Below, one piece after another: positions 32,767-40,287 of a stretch of 40,287 bases of DNA. Position 1 is the first letter of the stretch. Each line of letters opens with the position of its first letter. The notes beneath the pieces were generated by a model. That model saw only the letters and a program-made list of their open reading frames with translations, ran no database searches and was not told the DNA's origin. Position numbers and translations under genes: made by a program. Source of the DNA: Gemmatimonadetes bacterium 13_1_20CM_4_69_16 (GTDB lineage: Bacteria; Gemmatimonadota; Gemmatimonadetes; Gemmatimonadales; GWC2-71-9); assembly GCA_001919865.1 (NCBI GenBank), contig MNIR01000086.1, forward strand, positions 17,816 to 58,102, given 5' to 3'.

Positions 32767-33182
32767 AAGACCCGCTCGCGATCGGCCTCGGCGCCCTGGC
32801 GTGCGGCACGGGACTTGGCGGGGGCACCATCGTGACCGCGCTCGTCATCGTGCGCACACTAGAGCGCCACGTCAGCGCCTCGAATTACCAGGAAAGCGGT
32901 GCCGATCCGGTGCTCGCGGGAACACTCGCCGGCCTCGCGCTCGGCGCCACCTTCGGGTGGCGCCGCAGTCGCTGGCTGGACAACCTGTGGCAGCGCGGCG
33001 TGATCGCCGTTCTATCGGCCGTCGGAGCGCTGCTGCTCGGCTTCATCGCGTGGCCGATCGATCGCCTGCTCGGCGTCGCCGGTCTGGCGGTGTGGGGAAT
33101 CGCGGGCTTCGCGCTCGGTGGCGCGGGCAGCGCGTGGGCCGTAAAGGGCAGCCGAGACGACGCGCTAAAGGATCAAGAGTGA
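32763..33182 (+). CDS. Small multi-pass membrane protein, function unknown
   Basis: 139 residues, GTG in a GTGA overlap with lpdA. About three hydrophobic segments: residues about 5-31 (AIGLGALACGTGLGGGTIVTALVIVRTL), 51-68 (LAGTLAGLALGATFGW), and 80-130 (ALLLGFIAWPIDRLLGVAGLAVWGIAGFALGGAGSAWAV). Short charged loops separate them. No family is recognised. Its position between lpdA and lipB in a strictly lipoate-related run, with coupling to both neighbours by start/stop overlaps, suggests it belongs to the operon, but a role in lipoate metabolism would be a guess. Confidence 0.65.
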   Translation: MKDPLAIGLGALACGTGLGGGTIVTALVIVRTLERHVSASNYQESGADPVLAGTLAGLALGATFGWRRSRWLDNLWQRGVIAVLSAVGALLLGFIAWPIDRLLGVAGLAVWGIAGFALGGAGSAWAVKGSRDDALKDQE

Positions 33183-33856
33183 CCGGGCGGACCATTGACG
33201 TGATCGAGGCCGGCCTCGTGCCCTACGGAGAGGCGCTCGAGTGGCAACGGTCCCTGGCACAGGCGCGGCTCGAGCACCGGTTGCAGCACGACGTCCTGCT
33301 GCTGCTCGAGCACCCCCCCGTGGTCACCCTGGGCCGGACCTCGCACGCCGCGCACCTGCTCCGGCCGGACGGGTTGGAGGTGTTCGAAGTGGAGCGCGGC
33401 GGCGACGTCACCTTCCACGGCCCCGGCCAGCTCGTCGGCTACCCGATTCTCGACCTCACCGGCTACCGCCCCGACCTGCACTGGTACCTCCGCACCGTCG
33501 AGCAGGCGTTGATCGAGGCGCTCGCGGAGTTGGGGATTCCCGCCACCCGGCGCCAGGGCTACACCGGGGTGTGGACGAGCGATGGCGAGCGCAAGCTCGC
33601 CAGCATCGGCGTGCACGTGAAGCAGTGGGTCACGTGGCATGGATTCGCGCTCAATGTGAGCACCGATTTGTCGCACTTCGAGCGCATCGTCCCGTGCGGG
33701 ATTCCGGGGGTCGTGATGACGTCGGTCGAGCGCGAAGGAGGAAAGGGGGTGGGGGAAGGGTCGCTGTGGGATCACACCATCGCTGCCGTGCTTGGGGGGT
33801 TCGGGCGGGCGTTTGGGGCGGAGCTCCGCCCCGCCCTTGCGGTGACTGCCCGCTGA
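33179..33856 (+). CDS. lipB: Octanoyl-[acyl-carrier-protein]:protein N-octanoyltransferase
   Basis: 225 residues, GTG in a GTGA overlap with the membrane protein gene. LipB transfers octanoate from acyl carrier protein to lipoyl domains, the step before LipA. Family signs: RGGDVTFHGPGQLVGYPI (about 73-90), the catalytic lysine in RKLASIGVHV (Lys139), and Cys173 in RIVPCGIPGVVMTS, the acyl-enzyme nucleophile. A glycine/lysine stretch (EREGGKGVGEGS, about 184-195) is encoded by four purine-rich heptamers at 33734-33761 and looks like an insert before the last helix. Together with lipA, this gives endogenous lipoate synthesis in the same run as the complex that uses it. Confidence 0.94.
   Translation: MTGRTIDVIEAGLVPYGEALEWQRSLAQARLEHRLQHDVLLLLEHPPVVTLGRTSHAAHLLRPDGLEVFEVERGGDVTFHGPGQLVGYPILDLTGYRPDLHWYLRTVEQALIEALAELGIPATRRQGYTGVWTSDGERKLASIGVHVKQWVTWHGFALNVSTDLSHFERIVPCGIPGVVMTSVEREGGKGVGEGSLWDHTIAAVLGGFGRAFGAELRPALAVTAR
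33734..33761. repeat. Purine-rich heptamer run, single arm, in lipB
   Basis: GAAGGAG, GAAAGGG, GGTGGGG and GAAGGGT at 33734-33761 in 7-base steps. They resemble the unit style of element D but have no inverted arm nearby. They encode a short glycine-rich insert near the LipB C terminus. Confidence 0.4.
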
Positions 33857-33861
33857 AGCGG

Positions 33862-36201
33862 ATGCCCAGCCTCACCCGCCTCGTCGTCCCGCTCGCGCTC
33901 GCCCTCCCGACTACCCTGCTCGCCCAGGCGCGCACCCCCACCCCCGCCGCGTCGCTCGATTCAGCCCGCGCCCGGCTCGCGCAAATCGACGGCACGGTTG
34001 AGGTCTCCGCGCTCGACAGCGCGGTCCTGGTGCGGCGAGACCGGTGGGGCGTGCCGCACATCTACGCCAAGACCCAACACGATCTCTTCTTCGCTCAGGG
34101 CTATGTCGCCGCGCAGGACCGGCTCTGGCAAATGGAGATGTGGCGGCGCATCGGCGAGGGGCGCCTCGCGGAGGTGATCGGCCCATCCGCCGTGCAGCGT
34201 GACCGCTTCGCGCGCCTGCTCAAGTACCGCGGCGACATGCGGCTCGAGTGGGCGAGCTATGCGCCGGATGCCCGCGAGATCGTGCGGGCATTCGTGGACG
34301 GCGTGAACGCCTACATCGCCGCCGTGCGCGCCCACTCGCCGATCGAGTTCACGTTGCTCGGCATCGGTCCGGAGCCCTGGGGCTACGAAGTGCCGCTCCA
34401 GCGGATGGCGGCAATCGCCATGACGGGCAACGCGCTGGACGAAGTGGCGCGGGCCCGCCTGGTCCATCTCATCGGCGTCGAGCGCGCGGAGATGCTATGG
34501 CCCACCGATCCCCCGCGCAGGCTCGACCCCGTGCCCGGGCTCACCCTGGACGACCTCGACCTCGGGGCCGCCGCGCAGGCCTACGGCGACGTGGGCTATC
34601 GGCGCATCGAGGGATCCAACAATTGGGTGGTGAGTGGCGCCCGGACCGCGAGCGGGAAGCCGCTACTGGCGAACGACCCGCACCGCACGATTGGGCTCCC
34701 GTCGCTCCGCTACCTCACCCATCTCATCGGGCCGGGATGGAACGTGATCGGCGCGGGCGAGCCCGCGCTGCCGGGGGTGGCTGCCGGCCACAATGAACGC
34801 GTCGGCTTCGGGTTCACCATCGTCGGCATGGACCAGCAGGACGTGTACGTCGAGCAGGTGGCACCGTGCGAAGATGGGAGCGGCCGCTGCTACCGCACGC
34901 GCGGCGCCTGGCTCCCGGTGCGGGTGGTCGTGGACACGATCCGGGTCAAGGGCGAGGCACCCCGGGTCGTGCGGCTCGAGTTCACCCAACACGGGCCCAT
35001 CGTGGCGGAGGACACGGCCCGTGGTCGCGCTTTCGTCGTGCGGTTCGTCGGCAGCGAGCCGGGGACGGCCGGCTACCTGGCGCAGCTCGCCGTCGATCGC
35101 GCGCGAGACTGGCCCGGCTTCCTCTCCGCCGCCGCGCGCTGGAAGCTCCCGACCGAGAACCTGGTGTACGCGGACGTGGATGGAAACATCGGCTGGATCG
35201 CGGCGGGGCTGATGCCGGTGCGCAGCTGGTCGGGGCTGCTGCCGGTGTCGGGAGACGGAGGGTACGAGTGGCAGGGGTTCCTGCCGGTGGCCCAGCTGCC
35301 GCAGGTCTACAACCCCACGCGCGGCATGATCGTGACGGCGAATAACAACATCTTGCCGCCCGGCTACACCGAGCCGCTCAACTACGAATGGGCGGCGCCC
35401 TATCGCGCCCAGCGCATCGCGGACGTGCTGCGCGGCAGCACCCGCCTCACGGTGGCGGACTGCGAGCGGCTGCAGCACGATGAATACTCCCTTCCGGCAT
35501 CGCAGCTCGTCCCGGTCCTTGTCGCCGCCGCCGGGCGGCGCAGCATGGCCGATCGCCCCGAAATCCAGGCGCTCGCCGCCTGGAACTACCTGATGTCGCG
35601 CGATCAGGCATCCCCATTGCTGTACGAGGCGTGGCTCGGCGCGCTGCAGACGCGTCTCGAGCGGGCACGCGCCGGCGCCGCCGCCGGCGTCGTGCGACTA
35701 GAGTTGCCGACGGTCGTGCGCTGGCTGCTCACGCCGGACTCGACGCTTGGCCCGAAGCCGGAGGCGGCGCGGGATTCGCTCGCCCTCGCGGCGTGGGACG
35801 ACGCCCTCCGCGAGATCTCGACGCGGCTGGGCCCGGACCGCGCGGCGTGGTCGTGGGGAGCGCTGCATCGCGCGGGTTTCCGCCATCCGCTTGCGGCAGC
35901 GTTCGATCTGCCGTCCGTCCCGCGCGGTGGCGATGCCCACACCGTCAATGCCACCGGTGGGCCGGACTACCGGCAGGCCTACGGGGCCTCCTATCGGGAG
36001 ATCCTCGATCTCGCCGATTGGGATCGCTCGGTGGCCACCAGTGTGCCCGGTCAATCCGGCCAGCCGGGGAGCCCCTACTACGGTGACCTGCTGCCGCTGT
36101 GGGCCGAGGGCCGCTACTTCCCGCTGGCGTACTCCCGAGCGCGGGTCGAGCGTGAGACGGCGCACATACTCACGCTGCTGCCGCGGCCGACGTCGCAGTG
36201 A
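33862..36201 (+). CDS. Penicillin acylase family protein (peptidase S45)
   Basis: 779 residues from ATG 33862, with a signal peptide (RLVVPLALALPTTLLAQA), so it should act in the periplasm or outside. Ntn-hydrolase of family S45: a precursor cut before the nucleophile Ser252 in EGSNNWVVSGARTASGKPLLANDPH, giving alpha (about 22-251) and beta chains. Family motifs DRWGVPHIYAKTQHDLFFAQGYVAAQDRLWQMEM (start of the alpha chain) and the beta-chain segment AGHNERVGFGFT are intact. Substrates in the family range from beta-lactams to acyl-homoserine lactones and N-acyl amino acids; the choice cannot be made from sequence. It ends with a GTGA overlap to the molybdoenzyme gene. Confidence 0.93.
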   Translation: MPSLTRLVVPLALALPTTLLAQARTPTPAASLDSARARLAQIDGTVEVSALDSAVLVRRDRWGVPHIYAKTQHDLFFAQGYVAAQDRLWQMEMWRRIGEGRLAEVIGPSAVQRDRFARLLKYRGDMRLEWASYAPDAREIVRAFVDGVNAYIAAVRAHSPIEFTLLGIGPEPWGYEVPLQRMAAIAMTGNALDEVARARLVHLIGVERAEMLWPTDPPRRLDPVPGLTLDDLDLGAAAQAYGDVGYRRIEGSNNWVVSGARTASGKPLLANDPHRTIGLPSLRYLTHLIGPGWNVIGAGEPALPGVAAGHNERVGFGFTIVGMDQQDVYVEQVAPCEDGSGRCYRTRGAWLPVRVVVDTIRVKGEAPRVVRLEFTQHGPIVAEDTARGRAFVVRFVGSEPGTAGYLAQLAVDRARDWPGFLSAAARWKLPTENLVYADVDGNIGWIAAGLMPVRSWSGLLPVSGDGGYEWQGFLPVAQLPQVYNPTRGMIVTANNNILPPGYTEPLNYEWAAPYRAQRIADVLRGSTRLTVADCERLQHDEYSLPASQLVPVLVAAAGRRSMADRPEIQALAAWNYLMSRDQASPLLYEAWLGALQTRLERARAGAAAGVVRLELPTVVRWLLTPDSTLGPKPEAARDSLALAAWDDALREISTRLGPDRAAWSWGALHRAGFRHPLAAAFDLPSVPRGGDAHTVNATGGPDYRQAYGASYREILDLADWDRSVATSVPGQSGQPGSPYYGDLLPLWAEGRYFPLAYSRARVERETAHILTLLPRPTSQ

Positions 36202-36815
36202 GCGACCCGCTCCCGCCGGGCCAAGTCCTCACCACCAAGTGGCCGGTGCTGCACTACGGTGACGTGCCGCAGGTCGACACCCGCACGTGGACGTTCGACG
36301 TCTCTGGGCTCGTCGAGCGGCCGTTCACGCTGACGTACGACGAGCTGCTGGCGCTGCCACGCAAGACCGTGCAGTGCGACATGCATTGCGTCACGCGCTG
36401 GAGCAGGCTGGACAACACTTTCGAGGGCGTCCCGGTCCGGCTGCTGCTCGAGCGCGCCGGCGTGAAGCGGGAGGCAAAGTACTGCCTGGTGCTCGCGGAG
36501 CAGGGCTTCACCACTAACTTGCCGCTCGCCGACCTCGACCGAGACGAGAATCTCATCGCGCTGAAGTGGCACGGCGACTGGCTCACACCGGAGCACGGCT
36601 GGCCGGCACGGCTGCTCGTGCCGCACCTCTACTTATGGAAGAGCGCGAAGTGGGTGCGCGGGTTGGAACTGCTCGAGCAGGACATTCCCGGTTTCTGGGA
36701 GCAGAACGGCTATCACATGCGGGGCGACCCCTGGAAGGAGGAGCGGTACGGGGGCCGCGGGCTGACGCAGCACGAGATCAATCGGCTGCGCAATCTCAGC
36801 AAGAAGAGTCGTTAG
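36198..36815 (+). CDS. Sulfite oxidase-like molybdopterin-dependent oxidoreductase
   Basis: 205 residues, GTG in a GTGA overlap with the acylase gene. The oxidoreductase molybdopterin-binding domain is complete: GLVERPFTLTYDELLALPRKTVQCDMHCVTRWS, with Cys64 as the likely molybdenum ligand, then FEGVPVRLLLERAGVK, and the late segment GWPARLLVPHLYLWKSAKWVRGLELLEQD. The protein is much shorter than sulfite oxidase because it lacks a dimerisation and heme domain; it looks like a single-domain MsrP- or YedY-like enzyme. No twin-arginine signal is seen, so a cytoplasmic location is likely unless the start is missed. The electron acceptor and substrate are unknown. Confidence 0.88.
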   Translation: MSDPLPPGQVLTTKWPVLHYGDVPQVDTRTWTFDVSGLVERPFTLTYDELLALPRKTVQCDMHCVTRWSRLDNTFEGVPVRLLLERAGVKREAKYCLVLAEQGFTTNLPLADLDRDENLIALKWHGDWLTPEHGWPARLLVPHLYLWKSAKWVRGLELLEQDIPGFWEQNGYHMRGDPWKEERYGGRGLTQHEINRLRNLSKKSR

Positions 36816-36838
36816 GCGGTTGCGCCGGGCCTATCGCC

Positions 36839-38185
36839 TCAGCGCCCGTCCTCTGCGCCCCTCGCCCCGAGCAGCTCGTAGAATCGGCGGAAGACCTTGA
36901 TCCCGTCCCACAACTGCTTCAGGTCGAGTTTCTCGTTGGGCGCATGCAGGCGATCGTCGGGGAGGCCGATGCCGGTGAGGATCACCGCCGCCCCGCCCTT
37001 GCCGAGCGCCGGGACGACCGGAATCGAGCCGCCCGCCCGGGCCGGCACCGTGCCGCGACCCACGACTTCGCGGAATGCCTGATCGAGCAGCTTGAAGGCG
37101 GGGTGCGTGACCTTCACGGTCGCGGGGTCCGCGCCATGCAGGAACTTGACGCTCGCCTGGACGTACTTGGGCGCGAATCGCCTGACGGCGGCCGCCAGCT
37201 GGCGCTCCACCGTCTTGAGCTTCTGATTGGGCACGAGCCGCAGGCTCACCTTCGCCGTGGCTTCGGCGGGGATCACGGTCTTCGCACCGTCCGCGGTGAA
37301 GCCCCCCATGATGCCGTGGATTTCCAAGGTGGGGAGCGCCCACAGGCGCTCCAGGACGGAGTGCCCCTTGAGCCCCGTGAGGGCGCGGGCTTGCACGCGG
37401 TGCTTCAGGAACTCGCCGTCCTTGAACGGCAGGCTCTTCCAGGTCGCGAGCTCCGCCTTGGTCGGGCGGCGCACCGCGCCGTACAGACCGGGAACCTGGA
37501 TCTTCCCGTCGGGGGTCTTGAGCCGCGCGAGCAGTCGCACCAGCTCTTCGTGCGCGTTGGGCGCGGCGCCGCCGAATTCACCGGAGTGGAGATCCGACTT
37601 GGCGGTGCGCACCGTGATTTCGGCGTAACACAGGCCGCGCAGCGTCGTGTAGACGGCGGGCCACTTCGGGGCGATGTAGGACATATCGGCGATGAGCACG
37701 ACGTCCGCGCCCGTGCGCTCCGGCTCGCGCCGCAGCAGCTCGAACAGCACGCGGCTGCCGTACTCCTCTTCGCCCTCGATCAGGAAACGGAAGTTGACCG
37801 GCGGTCGTCCCGTCGCCTCGATCGCCTTGAGGAGACAGAACACCTGCCCTTTGTCGTCCGCCGCCCCCCGGGCGAACAGCTTGGCGTCGCGCACCGTGGG
37901 CTCGAAGGGCGGCGTGGTCCACTCGTCGAGTGGGTCGGGCGGCTGGACGTCGTAATGGCCGTACAGCAGCAGCGTCGGCGCCCCGGGTACGTCCGGTCCG
38001 ACGCCCCACACGACCGGATGGGTGCCGCTCGCCAGGAACTGTACCTCGCGGCAACCCAGCCGCCGCAGTTCGCCGGCGACCCACTCCGCCGCGGCGCGAC
38101 AATCGGCGTTGTGCGCCGGGAGGGTCGAGACCGAAGGGATGCGGAGGAAATCCGTCAGCTCGCGGAGCAAGCGATCCGTGTCCAT
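36839..38185 (-). CDS. M20 family dipeptidase
   Basis: 448 residues, ATG 38185. Zinc-dependent peptidase of family M20 (carnosinase/DapE/CNDP-like dipeptidase). Metal and catalytic residues: His77 and Asp79 in LLYGHYDVQPPDP, the bridging Asp in RGAADDKGQ (about 110), Glu139/Glu140 in IEGEEEYGSRV, and the late His in RLHAPNEKL. The central dimerisation domain (SDLHSGEFGGAAPNAHEELVRLL, about 210-230, plus the GIMGGFTADGAKTVIPAEATAKVSLRLVP section) fits the dipeptidase-type subgroup. No signal; a cytoplasmic peptidase that would finish peptides imported by the ABC and POT systems. It converges on the molybdoenzyme gene with a 23-base gap. Confidence 0.94.
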   Translation of the reverse strand: MDTDRLLRELTDFLRIPSVSTLPAHNADCRAAAEWVAGELRRLGCREVQFLASGTHPVVWGVGPDVPGAPTLLLYGHYDVQPPDPLDEWTTPPFEPTVRDAKLFARGAADDKGQVFCLLKAIEATGRPPVNFRFLIEGEEEYGSRVLFELLRREPERTGADVVLIADMSYIAPKWPAVYTTLRGLCYAEITVRTAKSDLHSGEFGGAAPNAHEELVRLLARLKTPDGKIQVPGLYGAVRRPTKAELATWKSLPFKDGEFLKHRVQARALTGLKGHSVLERLWALPTLEIHGIMGGFTADGAKTVIPAEATAKVSLRLVPNQKLKTVERQLAAAVRRFAPKYVQASVKFLHGADPATVKVTHPAFKLLDQAFREVVGRGTVPARAGGSIPVVPALGKGGAAVILTGIGLPDDRLHAPNEKLDLKQLWDGIKVFRRFYELLGARGAEDGR

Positions 38186-38239
38186 CGCGCGGGAAATCTA
38201 GGGGCGCCGGGTGCAGCTAGCCAGCGACCGGGCAGGGCA

Positions 38240-38245
38240 TATATT
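38240..38245 (+). promoter_or_regulatory. Possible -10 element for the TPR gene
   Basis: TATATT 10 bases before ATG 38256, with no convincing -35 at 16-18 bases upstream and no Shine-Dalgarno. It matches the -10-to-ATG spacing of other putative leaderless genes in this window. Confidence 0.35.
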
Positions 38246-38255
38246 CGTCCCGGCC

Positions 38256-39380
38256 ATGCGCACCACCGCGTCGTACGAGCTGTTCCCGGACGCGCCAAGC
38301 GAGCGAGCGATGGCCCGCGCACGCTACCTCGCCCGGGAGGGACGGATCGCCGACGCGGAGAAGGCCTACCGCGAAGTCCTGGCCGTCCATCCCGATCTCA
38401 AGCCGTGCTGGGCCGAGTGCTTCGAGTTGCTGCGGCGCCAAGGGCGCCGCGAGGACGCGCTGCACCTCGCCGAGGGGGCGCTTGCGCAGTTCGGCGACGC
38501 GGCGTTCCCGCTCGCGCTCAAAGGCGCGGCGCTGATCGAGCTCGACCGCTACCGCGAGGCCATCGCTGTGCTGGAGCAGGCGGTGGAGTACGATCCCGAC
38601 CTCGCGCTCGTGTGGCACGAGCTGGGGTACGCCGCGTTCCGGCTAGGCGACAAGAACCGAGCGCTACTCGCGCTCGACCGCGCGTTCGCGCTCGAGCCGC
38701 ACACTGAGACGCTGCGGCTGCGCGGGCGCATCCTTCGGGACGCCGGCCGCTACCAGGCGGCCGAGGTCGCCTACGAGGGGGCCGCGCAGGCAGCGGAGCA
38801 CGCCGAGCAGCGCGAGGCGGCGGAGCGGGAGATCCTGGTCACCCGCCGCTACGCCTTCTATGCACCGCGGCGGCCGGAGGACCTCGCGCCTGCCGAGCGC
38901 TGGTTCGCCGAGACGGGCAGCGTCGTGCTGGCCGCCGCGGCGGGGGGGGACGTCCCGGACGACGCGACCTTGGTACACGCGTTCCTCGACCTCGCAAGCG
39001 ATTCCGGCTGGCGGTTCGGCCAGGTCGTGACGGTGGGACCCGCGCTCCCGGCGTGGCAAGCGCTGGCCGAAGAGCTACGGCTGCCGCTCAGTGGCCGCGC
39101 GGCGTTCGACCCCGAGGCGGTACCGCTGGTCGTGGCGCAGCGCCCGCTCCCCGGCGACGCGGGCTGGAGCGCGCTCCCCAGCGCCGTGGCCCGGGGCGGC
39201 GCCGGGCTCGTCTTCGTGCTCGAGCAGGCCGCCGAAGACACCGCAGTGACCGGGGCGGACGTGATCGGCGTGCTCTCGGACGCCGGCCGCCGCCACGCCC
39301 GCGGCATCAACGTCGCCCACGCGCTGTCCGAAGCGCAGCATCCGGCGGCCCGCTGGGCCGGTCGCCGCCTGAAACCCTGA
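38256..39380 (+). CDS. TPR-repeat protein
   Basis: 374 residues from ATG 38256; a frame start 15 codons earlier is open but precedes a TATATT -10-like site at 38240. Tetratricopeptide-style helices occupy residues about 20-170: ARYLAREGRIADAEKAYREVLAVHPDLK, GRREDALHLAEGALAQFGD, LDRYREAIAVLEQAVEYDPDLALVW, and ALLALDRAFALEPHTETLR. The C-terminal half (about 200-374) is a different, non-repeat domain that includes WFAETGSVVLAAAAGGDVP and GAGLVFVLEQAAEDTAVTG. I do not recognise that domain. TPR proteins normally act as scaffolds for protein complexes. It lies just before gdhA, with no functional link evident. Confidence 0.8.
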   Translation: MRTTASYELFPDAPSERAMARARYLAREGRIADAEKAYREVLAVHPDLKPCWAECFELLRRQGRREDALHLAEGALAQFGDAAFPLALKGAALIELDRYREAIAVLEQAVEYDPDLALVWHELGYAAFRLGDKNRALLALDRAFALEPHTETLRLRGRILRDAGRYQAAEVAYEGAAQAAEHAEQREAAEREILVTRRYAFYAPRRPEDLAPAERWFAETGSVVLAAAAGGDVPDDATLVHAFLDLASDSGWRFGQVVTVGPALPAWQALAEELRLPLSGRAAFDPEAVPLVVAQRPLPGDAGWSALPSAVARGGAGLVFVLEQAAEDTAVTGADVIGVLSDAGRRHARGINVAHALSEAQHPAARWAGRRLKP

Positions 39381-39396
39381 CCAGCAGGGAGGTTCC

Positions 39397-40287
39397 TTGA
39401 CCGCACCCGCCGGTCCCCGCGCGATGTCGGGGAGGGCCATCGTCGAGAGTCAGTTCGACCGCGCCGCCAACCTCATCAACCTCGAGCAGTACATGCGCCG
39501 CATCCTGATGTCCCCGTTCCGCGAGGTCCAGGTCGAGGTGCCGGTGCGGATGGACGACGGCCGCATCGAGGTGTTCACCGGGTACCGCATCCAGCACAAC
39601 GGCGCGCGCGGACCATGCAAGGGGGGGATCCGCTACCACCCCGAGGCGGACCACGACGAGGTGCTGGGCCTCGCGACGATCATGACATGGAAGACGGCGC
39701 TGATGGACATCCCGTTCGGCGGCGCGAAGGGCGGCGTGACGGTGGACCCGAAGAAGCTCTCCAAGCTCGAGCTGGAGCGCCTCACCCGGCGCTTCACGCA
39801 GCGCATCTCCATCATGCTCGGGCCGTACCGCGACGTCCCGGCGCCGGACGTGAACACCAACGCCCAGGTGATGGCCTGGATCCTGGACGAGTACTCGAGC
39901 CGCCACGGCTATACGCCGGCGGCGGTGACCGGCAAGCCCGTCTCGCTGGGCGGATCGCTGGGACGTGAGGAGGCCACGGGCCGGGGGGTGATGTACGTGA
40001 TGATGGAGTACGCCCGGGACTTCGGAATCGCGCTCAAAGGAAGCCGGGTCGTGATCCAGGGGTTCGGCAACGTCGGCGGTCACCTGGCACGGCTGCTCCA
40101 CGCGGAGGCGGGCGTGCGAGTCGTGGCCGTGTCGGATGTGAACGGCGGCGTCGCGAACGACAAGGGGCTCGACATCCCGGCGCTGCTGGCGCACACCGCG
40201 ACCCGGCGGCCCGTCGCCGAGTTCCCGGGCGGCACGGCGATCACGAACGAAGCGTTGTGGACGATCCCGTGCGACTGGCTCGTCCCC
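39397..40287 (+). CDS. gdhA: Glutamate dehydrogenase family (Glu/Leu/Phe/Val), 3' end cut by window edge
   Basis: 297 residues visible to the window end. The TTG start at 39397 is supported by AGGGAGG at 39386-39392; an in-frame ATG at 39424 is an alternative. N-terminal ELFV dimerisation domain: VEVPVRMDDGRIEVFTGYRIQHNGARGPCKGGIRYHP, with the signature containing the catalytic lysine GGAKGG at Lys111 (MDIPFGGAKGGVTVDP). Then comes the NAD(P)-binding domain with QGFGNVGGHLARLL (about 221-234). The protein resembles NAD-dependent glutamate dehydrogenase of the GdhA/GudB type; exact cofactor preference is not readable. About 120 residues of the C terminus are outside the window. Confidence 0.93.
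   Translation, partial: MTAPAGPRAMSGRAIVESQFDRAANLINLEQYMRRILMSPFREVQVEVPVRMDDGRIEVFTGYRIQHNGARGPCKGGIRYHPEADHDEVLGLATIMTWKTALMDIPFGGAKGGVTVDPKKLSKLELERLTRRFTQRISIMLGPYRDVPAPDVNTNAQVMAWILDEYSSRHGYTPAAVTGKPVSLGGSLGREEATGRGVMYVMMEYARDFGIALKGSRVVIQGFGNVGGHLARLLHAEAGVRVVAVSDVNGGVANDKGLDIPALLAHTATRRPVAEFPGGTAITNEALWTIPCDWLVP

Noticed and set aside
36816-36838. Small inverted repeat AGGCG...CGCCT between convergent genes
   Set aside because: Only 5 base pairs with a long loop; not distinguishable from chance in GC-rich sequence.
8338-40287. CRISPR array, tRNA genes, prophage or insertion sequence
   Set aside because: No regular 25-40 base repeats with spacers, no cloverleaf with a CCA-type arm, and no transposase or integrase motif seen in any plausible frame.

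Overview
The window is a dense, GC-rich bacterial chromosome segment with no tRNA, rRNA, CRISPR array, transposase or phage gene. Gene style (many GTG starts, ATGA/GTGA stop-start overlaps, one-chain glycine dehydrogenase, DUF1028, DUF3108, POT transporter, penicillin acylase) suggests a Gemmatimonadota-like soil or aquatic heterotroph. This is inferred from protein resemblance, not from a marker gene. No gap between genes exceeds about 80 bases.

Layout. (1) 2-8336, plus strand: the C-terminal half of glycine dehydrogenase (gcvP, cut by the window edge), a lipoate-protein-ligase-family enzyme, a five-gene oligopeptide/dipeptide ABC importer and a DUF3047 protein. (2) 8338-13443, minus strand: FmdB-type zinc ribbon, coiled-coil protein, DUF1028 protein, RemA-like protein, POT peptide transporter, metallo-beta-lactamase-fold protein and a small membrane protein. 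(3) 13520-18342, plus: lipoprotein, TonB-dependent receptor, two exported proteins, class I glutamine-amidotransferase-like peptidase and an SCP2-like protein. (4) 18415-19122, minus: one unknown gene. (5) 19121-24679, plus: soluble hybrid histidine kinase, two glycosyltransferases (the second in one frame with a DUF3108 domain) and a deoxyhypusine-synthase-like protein. (6) 24654-24872, minus: a 72-residue membrane protein. (7) 24950-36815, plus: FAD amine oxidase, zinc-ribbon membrane protein, lipA, the complete pyruvate dehydrogenase complex (E1 alpha, E1 beta, E2, E3), a membrane protein, lipB, penicillin acylase and a sulfite-oxidase-like molybdoenzyme. (8) 36839-38185, minus: M20 dipeptidase. 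(9) 38256-end, plus: TPR protein and glutamate dehydrogenase, cut by the window edge.

Two metabolic themes stand out. One is lipoate: lipoyl synthase, octanoyltransferase and a ligase-family protein are encoded beside lipoate-dependent systems (glycine cleavage and pyruvate dehydrogenase). The other is peptide and amino-acid scavenging: ABC and POT peptide importers, M20 dipeptidase, Ntn acylase, gamma-glutamyl hydrolase-like enzyme, amine oxidase, glycine and glutamate dehydrogenases.

The most unusual signal is not a gene. At four sites (about 1331-1409, 18347-18411, 26042-26128, 30569-30653) there are short stem-loop elements made of degenerate 7- or 8-base tandem units on one arm and reverse-complement units, in the same register, on the other. 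The units differ between sites but the architecture is the same. Two elements contribute coding sequence at a protein terminus (the lplA-like start and the amine oxidase end), one lies inside the E2 linker, and one separates convergent genes. A second pattern is a set of genes with a -10-like hexamer only 7-10 bases before the ATG, suggesting leaderless mRNAs.
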